Shown here: positions 1 to 9,722 of the stretch, piece by piece
Layout of the letters: every line of letters starts with the position of its first letter
Position numbering within the stretch: position 1 is the first letter of the stretch
Source: Thalassiosira profunda
Taxonomy: Eukaryota > Bacillariophyta > Thalassiosirophyceae > Thalassiosirales > Thalassiosiraceae
Reading direction: 5' to 3'
NCBI GenBank assembly: GCA_036939355.1
Contig: JALLAP010000004.1
Span: forward strand, 1-55,292
DNA length: 55,292 bases
Translations under genes and position numbers: made by a program
Notes under the pieces: generated by a model
What the model saw: only the letters and a program-made list of their open reading frames with translations
The model's database searches: none
Told to the model about the DNA's origin: nothing

Positions 1-253
1 AATCTTGTGTCCTGCATCGCGACTCGTTTGGACACACACGCTCGTTTTTGTCACTAGTGTGGTTACTTAGAGTGAAACGTTTCGTCTCAGCTCCACTGCT
101 CTCTTCTGACTGTTTTCCCGTGTTCTGACTCTCTTCTTCCCCTCCCCTCTTGCTACGATAGCTGATGGCGAAAGACAGACGAAAAAAATCTCACCGATTC
201 TTCGCTCTCGCCCTCGCTGTGCACCACAACCGCACACAACCAGCCCCATAGCC

Positions 254-1794
254 ATGGCGTCCTCCGCAACCATCCCCGCCCCCATCAAGCTGGAGCCGCC
301 CGGGGAGGAGCGGGACTTTATCGACGAGGCGAAGGCCCGGGAATACGTCCGCCTCTGGACGGAGCAGCTCCTCGCCCACCGGCAAAGCGTGGAGGAGGCC
401 GGGGGAGGCGCAAACGGCACCGGCGCAACATTGTGCGACCGCATCTCCCTCTCCGGCAAGTCCTACACCGCCGAGGCCGCGGAGGTCGTCGCCTCCTTCC
501 TGCGGGAGCCCTTCGAGGGCGGCCCGTCCATCGCGCGGGGCATCGTCGCGGCGGACATTTCGGACTGCATCGCCGGCCGGATGACCGAGGAGGGGATGCG
601 GGTCCTCAAGACGTTCTGCGACGCCTTCGCCGAGTCGAGGCTCGTGGACGTGAATCTCAGCGACAACGCCATCGGGGAGCAGGCGATCGGGGCGTGCCGG
701 ACGGTGCTGACGAAGAAGACGCTGCAGCGGCTTGCCCTGTGCAACAACGGATTGAGCGCCGAGACGATGGGGCGGGTGGCGGACATGCTCACGAGCGACG
801 AGGATGGGACGGGCTGCATTGCCGGCAACATGACGAAGATTCACTTCTACAACAATATGAGCGGAGAGGGAGGGTGAGAATCTATCTTGTGGGCCTTTAT
901 TTTGGAGCGTCAACATATGTTATTCTTACACACATCTTGTGCTCAATCTGCAGGTGCAAGGAGTTTGCTCGGATTCTGGAGAGATGCACCAAGCTGGAGG
1001 ACATTCGATTTTCCGGCACGCGCGCCGGAAAGGCCGGCAGTGATATTGTGGCGTCGGCATTGGATGCGTCTTTAACGGACGGGCACAACCCCGGCCTCGA
1101 ACGGTTAGATCTTGCCGACAACGTCTTTTCCAACAAGGCGTCGTATGAAGCGCTATTGCGGGCGTTGGGGACGACGTCCAACCTGAAATACCTCAATCTG
1201 CGCGATTGCGATCTGGAAGACGACGGCATCAAATCGATCTGCCATGCGCTGTTCGAATGTGACTCGGCGCTGGAACACCTCGACCTCAGCGGCAATTGCG
1301 TGGAAAAGCAGGGGGCGAAGCACATTGCCGACTACCTTCGGGATTGCGGGGGAAAGCTGAAAACGCTCCACATCGAAGACAACGAACTGACGAGCAGGGG
1401 CGCCGTGTCCATCGCGGCCGCCTTCCACAGCAGCGAGGACGGCCACAGCATCGAGGAGATTCAGATGAACACGTGCCTCGTCGGGGCCATCGGCGCGAGA
1501 GCCCTCATCGATGCCTTTGGCCCCGATGGGAAGGATCTTCCCAACTTGAAGAAGATCCACCTGAATGGCAATTCGTTCGCCGAAGATGTGGTGGGCGAGC
1601 TGGAGGTGGCGTTTGACGATCGGCTGGGGGAAATGGACGACAACGACTCCGATGGAGATGCGGACGACGACCTGTCGGACGAAGAAGAAGACGACGAGGA
1701 GGAAGAAACTGAAGCAGCAGAGGGCGAGAGCCCGGCTGGGGACGACGCAGTCGACGATCTTGCGGATGCCATGGGAAAGTCGTTGGTTGTATAG
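254..1794 (+). CDS. RANGAP1: Ran GTPase-activating protein (RanGAP1-like)
   Basis: Activates GTP hydrolysis by Ran and so maintains the Ran gradient that drives nuclear transport and spindle assembly. Two exons: 254-873 and 954-1794. The 80-nt intron (GTGAGA...CAG) sits between the G and CKEF codons. The 486-aa product has leucine-rich repeats from about residue 98 to 430 (LSDN, LADN, LDLSGN, HLNGN) and then a strongly acidic tail, both hallmarks of RanGAP. The family signature ISLSGKSY is at about 64, and DISDCIAGR at about 101-109 aligns with the segment holding the catalytic arginine of yeast Rna1 and plant RanGAP, so R109 is the likely arginine finger. No plant-type WPP targeting domain is visible; the first 60 residues are not recognisable. 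Start is the first ATG (GCCATGG context). The family call is firm; the localisation is unknown. Confidence 0.93.
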
Positions 1795-2100
1795 AATGGA
1801 ATGGCGACCAATGATAGAATGAGTTGGCAGTGAAGAGATTGGTTGCAGTCGGAGCCAGCTCGCTCATCCCCCCCTCCGCCCTCCACCCTATTATCCCTCG
1901 GGGATGTTTCACCTTGAACCAATTAGATCGTGTTATGGGGTGACATTAGACATTTATTAGTAGGCCAACACAAACACCAAACAGAAGTTCGGCAACGACC
2001 AACGATGGCGCTGAGTAGCCGGTAGCCCGGCGAGGGACGGCGCCAGATAACGGGGTAATATCCATGGCTGGACCGTAGTGGTAGGATATTATTTGCAAAG
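1795..2100. other. Intergenic, RanGAP 3' end to DUF726 gene promoter
   Basis: Both neighbours are on the + strand. The stretch holds the 3' UTR of the first gene and the promoter of the second. No ORF with coding character, tRNA or repeat was seen. Confidence 0.5.
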
Positions 2101-5100
2101 ATGAAGTTCTGGAAGAGAGGTGGCGCTTCTCAGCCAGCCACAGCCCGCGGCGGCTCTTCCTCCTCCCTCGCTGCGTCGCTCAAGAAGAGTGGCAGCCACG
2201 ACGCGCTCTGCAACAGTCTCCCATCAATCTCCAAACAATCCGCCGATGCCTCCCCCACCTCGCTGCCGACCCGCAAGCAGCGGATGCAGCTCCTCAAATG
2301 CATCATGCACCACGCAGACGCGGTCCAGAAGCAGTACATCGTGCAGAAACAATTGCCGTCTCCCACCGCGGCCAAGCCCAGCAGCAGCGCCATGTCGATT
2401 GACAATATGAGCAAGGTGTTCACGCGCAAGGACACGACGACCGCCGAAATCAACGACAAGTGCTACCAGCGGTGGCATCAGGTGCTTCAGGAGAATCTCG
2501 TGACGAGCGCGGTGCATGCACTGAATCTGCTGGAGGCGAGCCCGGCAGCAGCGGAGGGGGGGATCGACGACGAAGACGCCTATTTTGCAACGATGGAGGG
2601 GATGGACGAGGAGATCAAAATCATGGCCATCCTTGCAAGGGCGCCGTTCGTCGAGCACGCGGCACGTGAAGGTCGTGAAGGTGCAGGTGAAGGTGACGGC
2701 GAAGAGGGCGACGAAAGTAAAGCAGAGGGGGAGCAGAAAGACGACGGGATGGAGCAAATCAACGCCATGATGAAGTGCACAGCCATGCTGTTATTTCATA
2801 TCGTCCTCGCGGCATCGTCTCCCGGATCAACCGACGCACCTACTGAGCCAAATGCGGCGGATGCCGCCAAAGATTCTTCGGATGAAGCAAAGTCGGCCGC
2901 TGGATACGATGGGAGGGTGCGACACGTGATGAAATTGGCGTGCGTTGATGTTCTTTCCCGGGCGATCATGGAAGGCGTCGAGGCATTCGATGCCAGCGAA
3001 GTCAGTGCTGCAGTGGACGAGGAAGAGGAGGACCAATCCACGGGTCCCCTCGACATGGACGAGTACACATCGTGGAACATCCCCAATCTGAGAGCGTTCC
3101 TGGAGCAAACGGACTTGGGGAAGGACGCTATCTTTGGCACGCCCTACGTGAAGAAAGAGAAGAGGGAGTCTCGGATGGAGGCAGACGACCAAACAGTCGA
3201 CTCGGATGGACATTCTCAATCGGAGGGAGAGAAAGACGCATCGATTTCCCCATCGAAGACAGAAGACTCGATTGATTCTGCACATTCATCCTCGTCGTCC
3301 TCGTTGGAAGTGCAATCAGAGGAGGTGAAGGGTACCGATGATCAATCTCCGGAGGACGTGGTGATGATTGAAGGCAAAGACAATGTTGCTGACGAGAGTA
3401 GCAGTAAGGGAAAAGAGGAGTCTGAGGCGAACGCAGATGAGGAGAAAGATTCTGCCGAGGAAGATGAAAACAAACTGGAGGTGGACATCAAGAACGAGGA
3501 AGATGCAGAAGAGATGGGTGCAGGCAATGAGAGAGGTGGCGACGGCGAGGAAATCAGCAGTCCAGTCGGAGAGGATGGTGAATCTGAAGCTATTGCTGCT
3601 GCTGAAGACGCGATGACCAGCGAACAGGATGATGAACCCGATGCCTATAATGTAGGCGACGCAGTAACTGAGAGCGAGAAGGAACCGGAGGAGGACATTG
3701 TCGATGAACTGGAGTCGAGAAGGAAGTTCAACGCGAAATTCCTGGCCACCCGCAAATTCGAGCTCATAGAGCGCCTCGTCGCCATCGATATCGTGCGTTT
3801 TCTCATGGCGGAGGAACGAGAGAAGAAGGTACGCGAGCAAGAGGCGAAAGAGCAACAGAGGAAATCGCACAAGAGGCTTCCATCATTGCTGAGAAGAGGC
3901 AACGACAGCGTTGTCGCGGAATCGACTGAGCAGGACAGCACTGCGACGGATCTTAAGGGTGGGAAGAGCAGCGATAGCTTTGACAAGGAATCGAAGATGG
4001 AAGAAGCGGAGAATGGCGCAACCGGTCTGGAGGAATCGAAGAGTGGCGATGGCGAGGATCCAAATGCTGACCAGGACGTAACTTCCAGCACGTACTTGAC
4101 TGCTTCTCGCATCAAGCAGCTCAAGCGAGGGGCCAAAATCGCAGGGGCTGGGCTTGCCATCGGCACTGTCTTTGCCATATCGGGAGGTCTCGCAGCTCCA
4201 GCCCTCGCAGCTGGGCTCAGTGGTCTCGCAGCGCTGACTGGGGCAACGACCGCGTCGTCGACGGCAGTGTTGGCTGTGTTGGCAACCTTCAAAGCCGGTG
4301 CGGCCTTGTTTGGCGTGGGTGGAGGCGGCCTTGCAGCATACAAGATGAAGAAACGGACCGCTGGTCTGCAAGAGTTCGAGATCAGGCGCGAAAACATCGA
4401 GCAATACATGAGTCAGCCGGGTGACGAGGCCAAGATAAGGAAGGGAGTTGAAACCATGCTCCCGCAGCTTCACACAACCGTTGCAGTGACTGGTTGGCTT
4501 CGAGAAAACGACGTCGCTGATTTCCAGTTAGCCTGGGGCATTCAACCCACATGCACCTACGAGAAGGAGGAACACAAGCGCCGGATCCGGCAAATGAAGC
4601 GCTTTTACAGCATCTACAATCCGCCACTGGTTCATTTGTGCGAAGACTTCATGGAGACACTGCAAATGCGCATGAAGAAAGATTTCTGCTGGGACAGGTA
4701 GGTGGCCGAACCTTTGCCAATTGATAATCCGGCTCGTCTCACCTGGTTGATTCAATGCAGGATTTGGAGTCAGCTTGAGCAGAAGTATGGCGCCAACCCG
4801 GATCACATGATCCCGCTCGACACTCCATACGATAGTGAAGTCTTCCTCACGTACGAGGAGAAGGAGATGATCGACGGGGTTCTGAGCAATGCAAAGGCCA
4901 TCAACTTTCGGCGAAGGGGGGTGGAGCGAGTCCACGACTTTGACGAAGAGGATGAGATTGCAGAGCTCGTCGCCAAATTGTCACCAAAGAAGGGGCACAG
5001 AAAGAATATGTCGTCTGCCAGCGCCACTGAACTTGCCACAAAACTTGACTTCAACGAGGACGAGTTGGTCACAGCTTTGGAAAGCGACCTTGCGCTGACG

Positions 5101-6381
5101 GGGATTGATAGCAATGGCACAACCAGCGACGATGAGGCAGGCGCTGCATCGGATGCAGTCGTCGAGGAGAGCTGTGCGGCCCAAACTGGCGTCGTTCCTT
5201 CGCATCCAGGCAAGTCTCTGACGTTGCAGGAAAGAATGGCCAAGCAGCGGGAGCAGCAAACCGAGTTTCTGAAGGACAAAGGCGAGCCCAAACTACAAGA
5301 CGACAGTCCAGACTTGTCTGTTCAAGTTCCAAGCCAAGACGAGATTACAGATATAGCGCCTGAAAGTTCGCCCACGTTGCAAGAACGAATGGCAGCGCAG
5401 CGTGAGCAACAGGTCTCCTTTCTGAAGGATAAAGGCCTCTTGGACAACGAGTCTGATCTGCGCGAGGGAGCTGGATCGCCGAAAATGATAGGAACAGAGG
5501 ATGACGCAAAGGAAGCTGCGCAAGACCCTCCTGCGAAGGAGGAGGAGTTGGAAGAGCAGTCTGAAGAGGAACGCAGCCCTGTGGTTTGGGACTGGAAGAG
5601 GCTCTACGGCACCGCTGATATCCACACAGTTACCTGGGAAAGCAAGATGCTCAGCAGTCTGTGCCACATCGTTGAAAATATGGCGCTGGAAGTCTCGAGC
5701 CAGGCAACAAAAGTGGCGTTGCAGTACTCCGTGATCGGCGCCATCATATCTGCTGTGGCAATACCATCCGCTCTCATCACTGCCTCCAAACTGATCGACG
5801 ATCCTTACCAGATTGTTGTGATACGCGCTGATGAAGCTGGAAAGGAGCTGGCAAAGTGTCTGCTAGAGAGCGATGAGCGAAGGCCTGTTACCCTCGTTGG
5901 ATTCTCGTTTGGGGCGCGTGTGGTTTATTCCTGCTTGAGGGAGCTGGCACGTCAACAAGAGATCTGGGAGGAAAGTCGGAAACCAAAGCCAAACGACACC
6001 GCGGAAGTAAAGAAGAGCAGCCGGTCCTCCTTCATGTCGTCAAAGAAGAGCAAGGAGGAAGTTCGATTCGAGTACGACCGAGAGCCGGCGTCGCTGGTCG
6101 CGGATGTTATATTCATCGGGCTTCCTCGCGCAATCGACAAAAAGGTGCTCACTTCCTGCCGGCGAGTTACGGGTGGCCGACTGGTCAATGCCTACATCAA
6201 GAATGATTGGCTGCTCACTTTAATGTTCATGGCGCGGGGTGGCACGCCGTGCGGAACGAAGCCGATTCAAGGCGTGCCGGGCATTGAGAACTACGACGTT
6301 ACCTCGATGGTCGAAACCCACACCAAGTATGCCGATGCGATCCCAAATATATTGCAGCATGTCCGTTTCTCGGAACCGTAA
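2101..6381 (+). CDS. TMCO4/DUF726-type membrane alpha/beta hydrolase with large acidic insertions
   Basis: Two exons, 2101-4697 and 4761-6381, with a 63-nt intron (GTAGGT...CAG) inside a shared Arg codon; product about 1405 aa. Residues about 671-755 form a Gly/Ala-rich hydrophobic region suited to membrane segments. The following VAVTGWL, and in exon 2 TWESK, GFSFGARVV (GxSxG nucleophile S1248), FIGLPRA, NDWLL and the final ENYDVTSMVETHTKYA block, match the DUF726 family (human TMCO4, yeast Mil1). That family is predicted to contain serine hydrolases; the substrate is not established. Unusual parts are a long Glu/Ser/Asp-rich N-terminal half (about 240-540) and an insertion between the GWL and WESK blocks. 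The insertion carries two copies of a 22-aa motif, LQERM.xQREQQ..FLKDKG, at about 1019 and 1070. It is much longer than typical family members. Confidence 0.85.
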
Positions 6382-6443
6382 CTCGGGCCCTCGCCCATCA
6401 TTTTGCACCTAGGAATATTCATGATAAAAATACCACCATTTCA

Positions 6444-7376
6444 CTATTGCTGCATTTGCATCCCGCCGGCGATGCATCGATTCACGACCCCCAGCAAGTG
6501 CTCGTTCTCCAGCGCCGCCCTCACTCGTTCCTTGTCCGCCAGTTGTTTGTTCACGGCATGCTCGCTGACGTGAGTGCCATTTTCTATCTTCACCTCCACT
6601 TTGAACCGCGTCGGCAGAGATCGCAAGAGCTTGACGCGGATGGAGAGGCCGATCAGGGTGGCCATGGAGCAGTGGGGGATTGTGGGCGTGAATTGGACAT
6701 GGACCGTAGAAAAATTCTTTGGAGTGCCATTGCTCATCTGACTCGAATTGGCCCCATCGTCGCTGTCTCCCCTCAGATCCACCACCTCGATCAACTCCGT
6801 GCGCACCACATTCAATTGTTCCAGGGTCAGCGGGTGCTCCGGATCCTGAATGTTGCGAATGATATCAAACACCTCGCCATCCGTGATTGCATCTCGAGGG
6901 TGATTTTGTGTTGTCGTTAGCATGTTCCCCGACGGAGGTTGCTGTCCGACCACCGAAGGAGCGTACGACGGATAGCGGATCGCCCTGCATTGCTTCTGGA
7001 TGCGCTGCGGGTTGAACAGTGCGAACCCCGCCTGCTGCAATATATCCAGAGCGGGAGATTCATCGTCCAATTCAACCGATGGTGCAGAGGGGTTCGCAGA
7101 CGGGTTGGCCGAAGGATGGGCCGCCGCGGATAGCGCCAATGCAACGCTCCTATCCTCTGCCGTGATGCCACTCCATGGAAGCGACGAGCCCTCGTCGGGG
7201 AGGGCGTCGTCAAAATCTGCAGCTGAAGGGGCACCCGCGTGCCTTTGGCAATTGGGCGACGATGAACCCAAATGATACCGCCGTATGGCCGCAGCTCCGA
7301 ACGCCGACGATTGCGAGGGTGGCCTCCGCTTGGCGGCGGACGCGTGAATGGTGGGGTTGGGATTTTCCTTCTCCAT
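6444..7376 (-). CDS. CIA2: CIA2/MIP18 family cytosolic Fe-S cluster targeting factor
   Basis: Member of the CIA targeting complex (with CIA1 and MMS19), which hands Fe-S clusters to DNA polymerases, helicases and other cytosolic/nuclear apoproteins. Single exon, 310 aa, starting at an ATG at 7376. The conserved domain is at about 164-306: [18 protein letters not shown], then [16 protein letters not shown] with the reactive cysteine of the family at C236, then [13 protein letters not shown]. This is the MIP18/CIA2B (FAM96B) pattern. The first 160 residues are a low-complexity extension, including a PSAN tandem repeat near residue 88, that animal and yeast proteins lack or have much shorter. 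It ends 62 bp from the upstream + gene, so the two 3' ends converge. Assignment to the CIA2B rather than CIA2A branch is inferred from overall similarity. Confidence 0.92.
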   Translation of the reverse strand: MEKENPNPTIHASAAKRRPPSQSSAFGAAAIRRYHLGSSSPNCQRHAGAPSAADFDDALPDEGSSLPWSGITAEDRSVALALSAAAHPSANPSANPSAPSVELDDESPALDILQQAGFALFNPQRIQKQCRAIRYPSYAPSVVGQQPPSGNMLTTTQNHPRDAITDGEVFDIIRNIQDPEHPLTLEQLNVVRTELIEVVDLRGDSDDGANSSQMSNGTPKNFSTVHVQFTPTIPHCSMATLIGLSIRVKLLRSLPTRFKVEVKIENGTHVSEHAVNKQLADKERVRAALENEHLLGVVNRCIAGGMQMQQ

Positions 7377-7632
7377 TTTCGTATCTTGTGCGGCGTCAAA
7401 TAATCGACCGATCCGGTGGCTTCCTCAAGTGCCCACCGCAGCTGATGATATTGAGAGGGTTGTCGTCAGTCTGGTGGTTCAGCCGAGGGTGGTGGAGGGG
7501 GGGCGGCCTGTCTTGGTGCTTGTTGCTTGTTGCTTGTTTGTGCTTTTGGTTTTGGCTTTGGTTGGTTTGCTTTTTGCTTGTCGGTGCATACACCAAGCAT
7601 CAGAAGGGCAAAATACTGTCAATCTTGTTGCG
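7377..7632. other. Divergent spacer with GCTTGTT-type low complexity
   Basis: Lies upstream of the CIA2 gene and of the tRNA gene. About 7500-7590 is a G/T-rich stretch with repeated TTGCTTG units, which reads as an A/C-rich 5' leader on the CIA2 strand. No ORF is supported. Confidence 0.4.
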
Positions 7633-7786
7633 GTCCATTTGGTCTAGTGGCATGATTCCTGCTTTGGGTGCAGGAGGTCCCGGGTTCGTGAGTTTCCCCG
7701 AGTTGCTTTGCTTCACGCCACTCTGTTTCAGCCTTTCTCACCGCGACACTTCACGTCCTGTCTCAACAGAAACCCCGGAATGGACC
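7633..7786 (+). tRNA. tRNA-Pro(UGG) split in the T-loop by an 82-nt GT-AG intron
   Basis: The 5' part is 7633-7687 and the 3' part 7770-7786. Joined, they fold as a perfect tRNA: acceptor stem GTCCATT/AATGGAC (7 of 7 pairs), 3-bp D stem GTC/GAT, anticodon stem CCTGC/GCAGG around loop TTTGGGT (anticodon TGG, proline), variable loop AGGTC, T stem CCGGG/CCCGG, T-loop TTCAAAC, discriminator C73 as in eukaryotic tRNA-Pro. The T-loop is interrupted between C56 and A57 by 7688-7769, which starts GTGAGT and ends CAACAG. This is not the canonical 37/38 position, and the anticodon arm has no intron. The A box TGGTCTAGTGG is intact; the B box is divided after GGTTC. Six Ts follow the gene. The unspliced sequence alone would not fold a T arm. 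I found no convincing bulge-helix-bulge at the junctions, and the termini match the spliceosomal introns of the neighbouring genes. Confidence 0.85.
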
Positions 7787-7789
7787 CGG

Positions 7790-7795
7790 TTTTTT
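7790..7795 (+). terminator. Pol III T6 terminator of tRNA-Pro
   Basis: A run of six Ts starts four bases after the discriminator base of the split tRNA-Pro. This is the normal position and length for RNA polymerase III termination, and it supports transcription of both exons as one precursor. Confidence 0.75.
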
Positions 7796-8059
7796 GCCCC
7801 TATGGAACCTCATTTTGGGTTGCACCTACATCATAGTGCATTACAGACATTACATTTTACCTATTGCAAATTGCAATAAGAAGGGTCCACCTGAACCTGG
7901 ATTCTCAAAGCTGAGGAAGGTCGGCCTCTCGACTTCTTTTGCTCGCTCAACACATCACCACACAATCACACATCGCACAGTTGCGTTGCGTGTCTGGCGA
8001 AGGGGTTGCTGTTGCTGTGGATGCTGTGAGGGCTCGTCGCCTCGTCCGGAACGTTCGTC

Positions 8060-9043
8060 ATGGTCAGATCCGTCGCACTTGCAATCCTCGCGTCGGTTCG
8101 CGCCCTCTGCTCCAGCGCGTCGCTCGCCTTCCTCGTCGTCGCCATCGCTTGCGCCGACACGCCCGGCGTCAACCTCGACGAGGACCTCTACGCCCGGGCG
8201 CTCGCGCACGCGGCCACGCTGGAGCAGCCCAACCTCAACGATGGCCTCGTCGCGCGCCTGCGACACCGCGAGGTCGAGGCGCTCTATGAGATTGCAAAAT
8301 CGATGAACGATGGGGGCGATACGATTTCCTCGGTGCTCATCTGGCACGCCCTCGCCGACGACGGCTCGGAGGGCGAGGACCCCGAGGCGTACGACGAGAC
8401 GCCGGAGTTCGATTACGAGGGCCACGTGCCCAGCGCGCTGGCGCTCGGATTTGCGTATTACGAGGTGGACAAGCCGCGGGCGCTCCAGTACTTTTTGATG
8501 GCGACGAGCAAATCAGGTGCGCCGCACCAGGCAGCCATGTACAATGCGGGACGACTCTTCCTGGAGCTGGACGATCCGTCCGGGGCGCTGGCGTACATAC
8601 GATATTGCGCGAGGTTGGACGAGAAACACCCGGACCACGCGCGGCCGCAGCTGAGCATGACGTGCACAAAGGCATACGAAGAGCTATCGTCGCAGCTCGT
8701 CGGGAGCGATTTGGGGCTCGTGGAGGCAGTGGAATGCTTTGCGTACGGAAGCTTTGACGATTTTCCGCAACCCAACACGAAAGAATTGAAGGAGTTCGAC
8801 GGGGCGATGCAACATTTGCAAGAGTACGCCGAGATGGTGCGGGAGGGCTCGGGGGGTATGAACGCAAAAAGACGAAAGCGAGCCTGGCGGCACTTGGAGT
8901 CGGCGTTTAATGCTCTCGGGCACTTGTCCATCAAAGGGAGAGAGAAAATGTCCAAGCTGCAAGTGTTCTTGATCCAGTACATTACGGAACGGATATCGGC
9001 ATTGGCCCGGAGTTTGGAGAGCGGAGGGAACGACGAGTTGTGA
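8060..9043 (+). CDS. Secreted or ER-lumenal Sel1-like repeat protein
   Basis: Single exon, 327 aa, starting at an ATG at 8060. Residues 1-32 are a clear signal peptide: an Arg near the start, then a hydrophobic stretch ending ACA, with likely cleavage before DTPG. The mature part holds Sel1/TPR-like helical repeats. One is ALALGFAYYEVDKPRALQYF with its following MATSKSGAPHQAAMYNAGRLF; another is GALAYIRYCARL. The C-terminal 100 residues are helical and basic (NAKRRKRAWRHLESAF). No KDEL-type retention signal or trailing membrane span is visible. Sel1 repeats in lumenal proteins often act as adaptors, for example Hrd3/SEL1L in ER-associated degradation, but this protein is too short and divergent to assign to that complex. 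Function unknown. Confidence 0.75.
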   Translation: MVRSVALAILASVRALCSSASLAFLVVAIACADTPGVNLDEDLYARALAHAATLEQPNLNDGLVARLRHREVEALYEIAKSMNDGGDTISSVLIWHALADDGSEGEDPEAYDETPEFDYEGHVPSALALGFAYYEVDKPRALQYFLMATSKSGAPHQAAMYNAGRLFLELDDPSGALAYIRYCARLDEKHPDHARPQLSMTCTKAYEELSSQLVGSDLGLVEAVECFAYGSFDDFPQPNTKELKEFDGAMQHLQEYAEMVREGSGGMNAKRRKRAWRHLESAFNALGHLSIKGREKMSKLQVFLIQYITERISALARSLESGGNDEL

Positions 9044-9722
9044 AGCGATATCCTTCACAGTTTGTGGACATCTCACTTTTCTCATTAGATGGCCGATGCG
9101 AACTATCTACTAAGAGGTCCTTGGCCTGGTGCGCAGCGCGCAGTTCGTCTTCGCTTCAAAGCAGTCGGAAGGGTTTTGCAAGAGCAAGAAGAGAGACAGC
9201 TAGGGCGAGAAATATTCCCCCCGGGGATAACTCCATGCAACTTTTGCCGTCCCATAAAAAATAACGTCCGGCTGTTGAGGGGAACTAAACTCAACGTAGG
9301 AATAGTACTTAATCGGAGCTCGCTTCCAAAGTTCAAGAGAAGTGTCACACTTTGGGGGTTCTCGTTTCACCTGCTCGGCGCAGATGGAGTGACACTAACT
9401 TTATTTTAGTTAGAGCTGCTGATGATGATTTAGTGACAGGGCGTACATTTATTGCGAGTTCTTCTTCTGTTTTGACGCCGAGTTTCTTCGTGGGATCGGC
9501 ACCTTCCTCGGCCATGGAAGGGGTGGGCAAATCGCTCTTGGATCGTTGTTTATCGAAGTTCATGCAAAATGTAAGATACGAATTGTGAGGTGACATTCCT
9601 TTTCTTTTGGATACATTTTGCAAAGGTTCACCGCTAATCGGAACCTTGCCAGGCGAGGCAGGCGCCTCCTCCCATAAAATCACCAAGTCAACTGTCAGAA
9701 GTAACCCCCCAACTATCCAACC
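9044..9722. other. Intergenic region upstream of the FGRNYF repeat gene
   Basis: 679 bp between two + strand genes. It holds the promoter of the downstream gene and one weak minus-strand small ORF, listed separately. No tRNA or repeat was recognised. Confidence 0.4.
9345..9596 (-). CDS. Possible 83-aa small ORF, unproven
   Basis: An ATG-initiated 83-aa reading frame in the 679-bp gap, opposite to both neighbours. The middle (MAEEGADPTKKLGVKTEEEL) has a protein-like mix of charged residues, unlike the antisense shadows elsewhere in the window. No domain, signal or homology is recognised. It could equally be chance. Confidence 0.22.
   Translation of the reverse strand: MSPHNSYLTFCMNFDKQRSKSDLPTPSMAEEGADPTKKLGVKTEEELAINVRPVTKSSSAALTKIKLVSLHLRRAGETRTPKV

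Noticed and set aside
433..873. A start of the RanGAP downstream part at 433
   Set aside because: The frame before 954 is Arg-rich nonsense; splicing 873 to 954 gives the correct N-terminus from 254.
1895..1925. B-box-like GGTTCAA on the minus strand
   Set aside because: It lacks the second half of the B box and no tRNA fold is possible around it.
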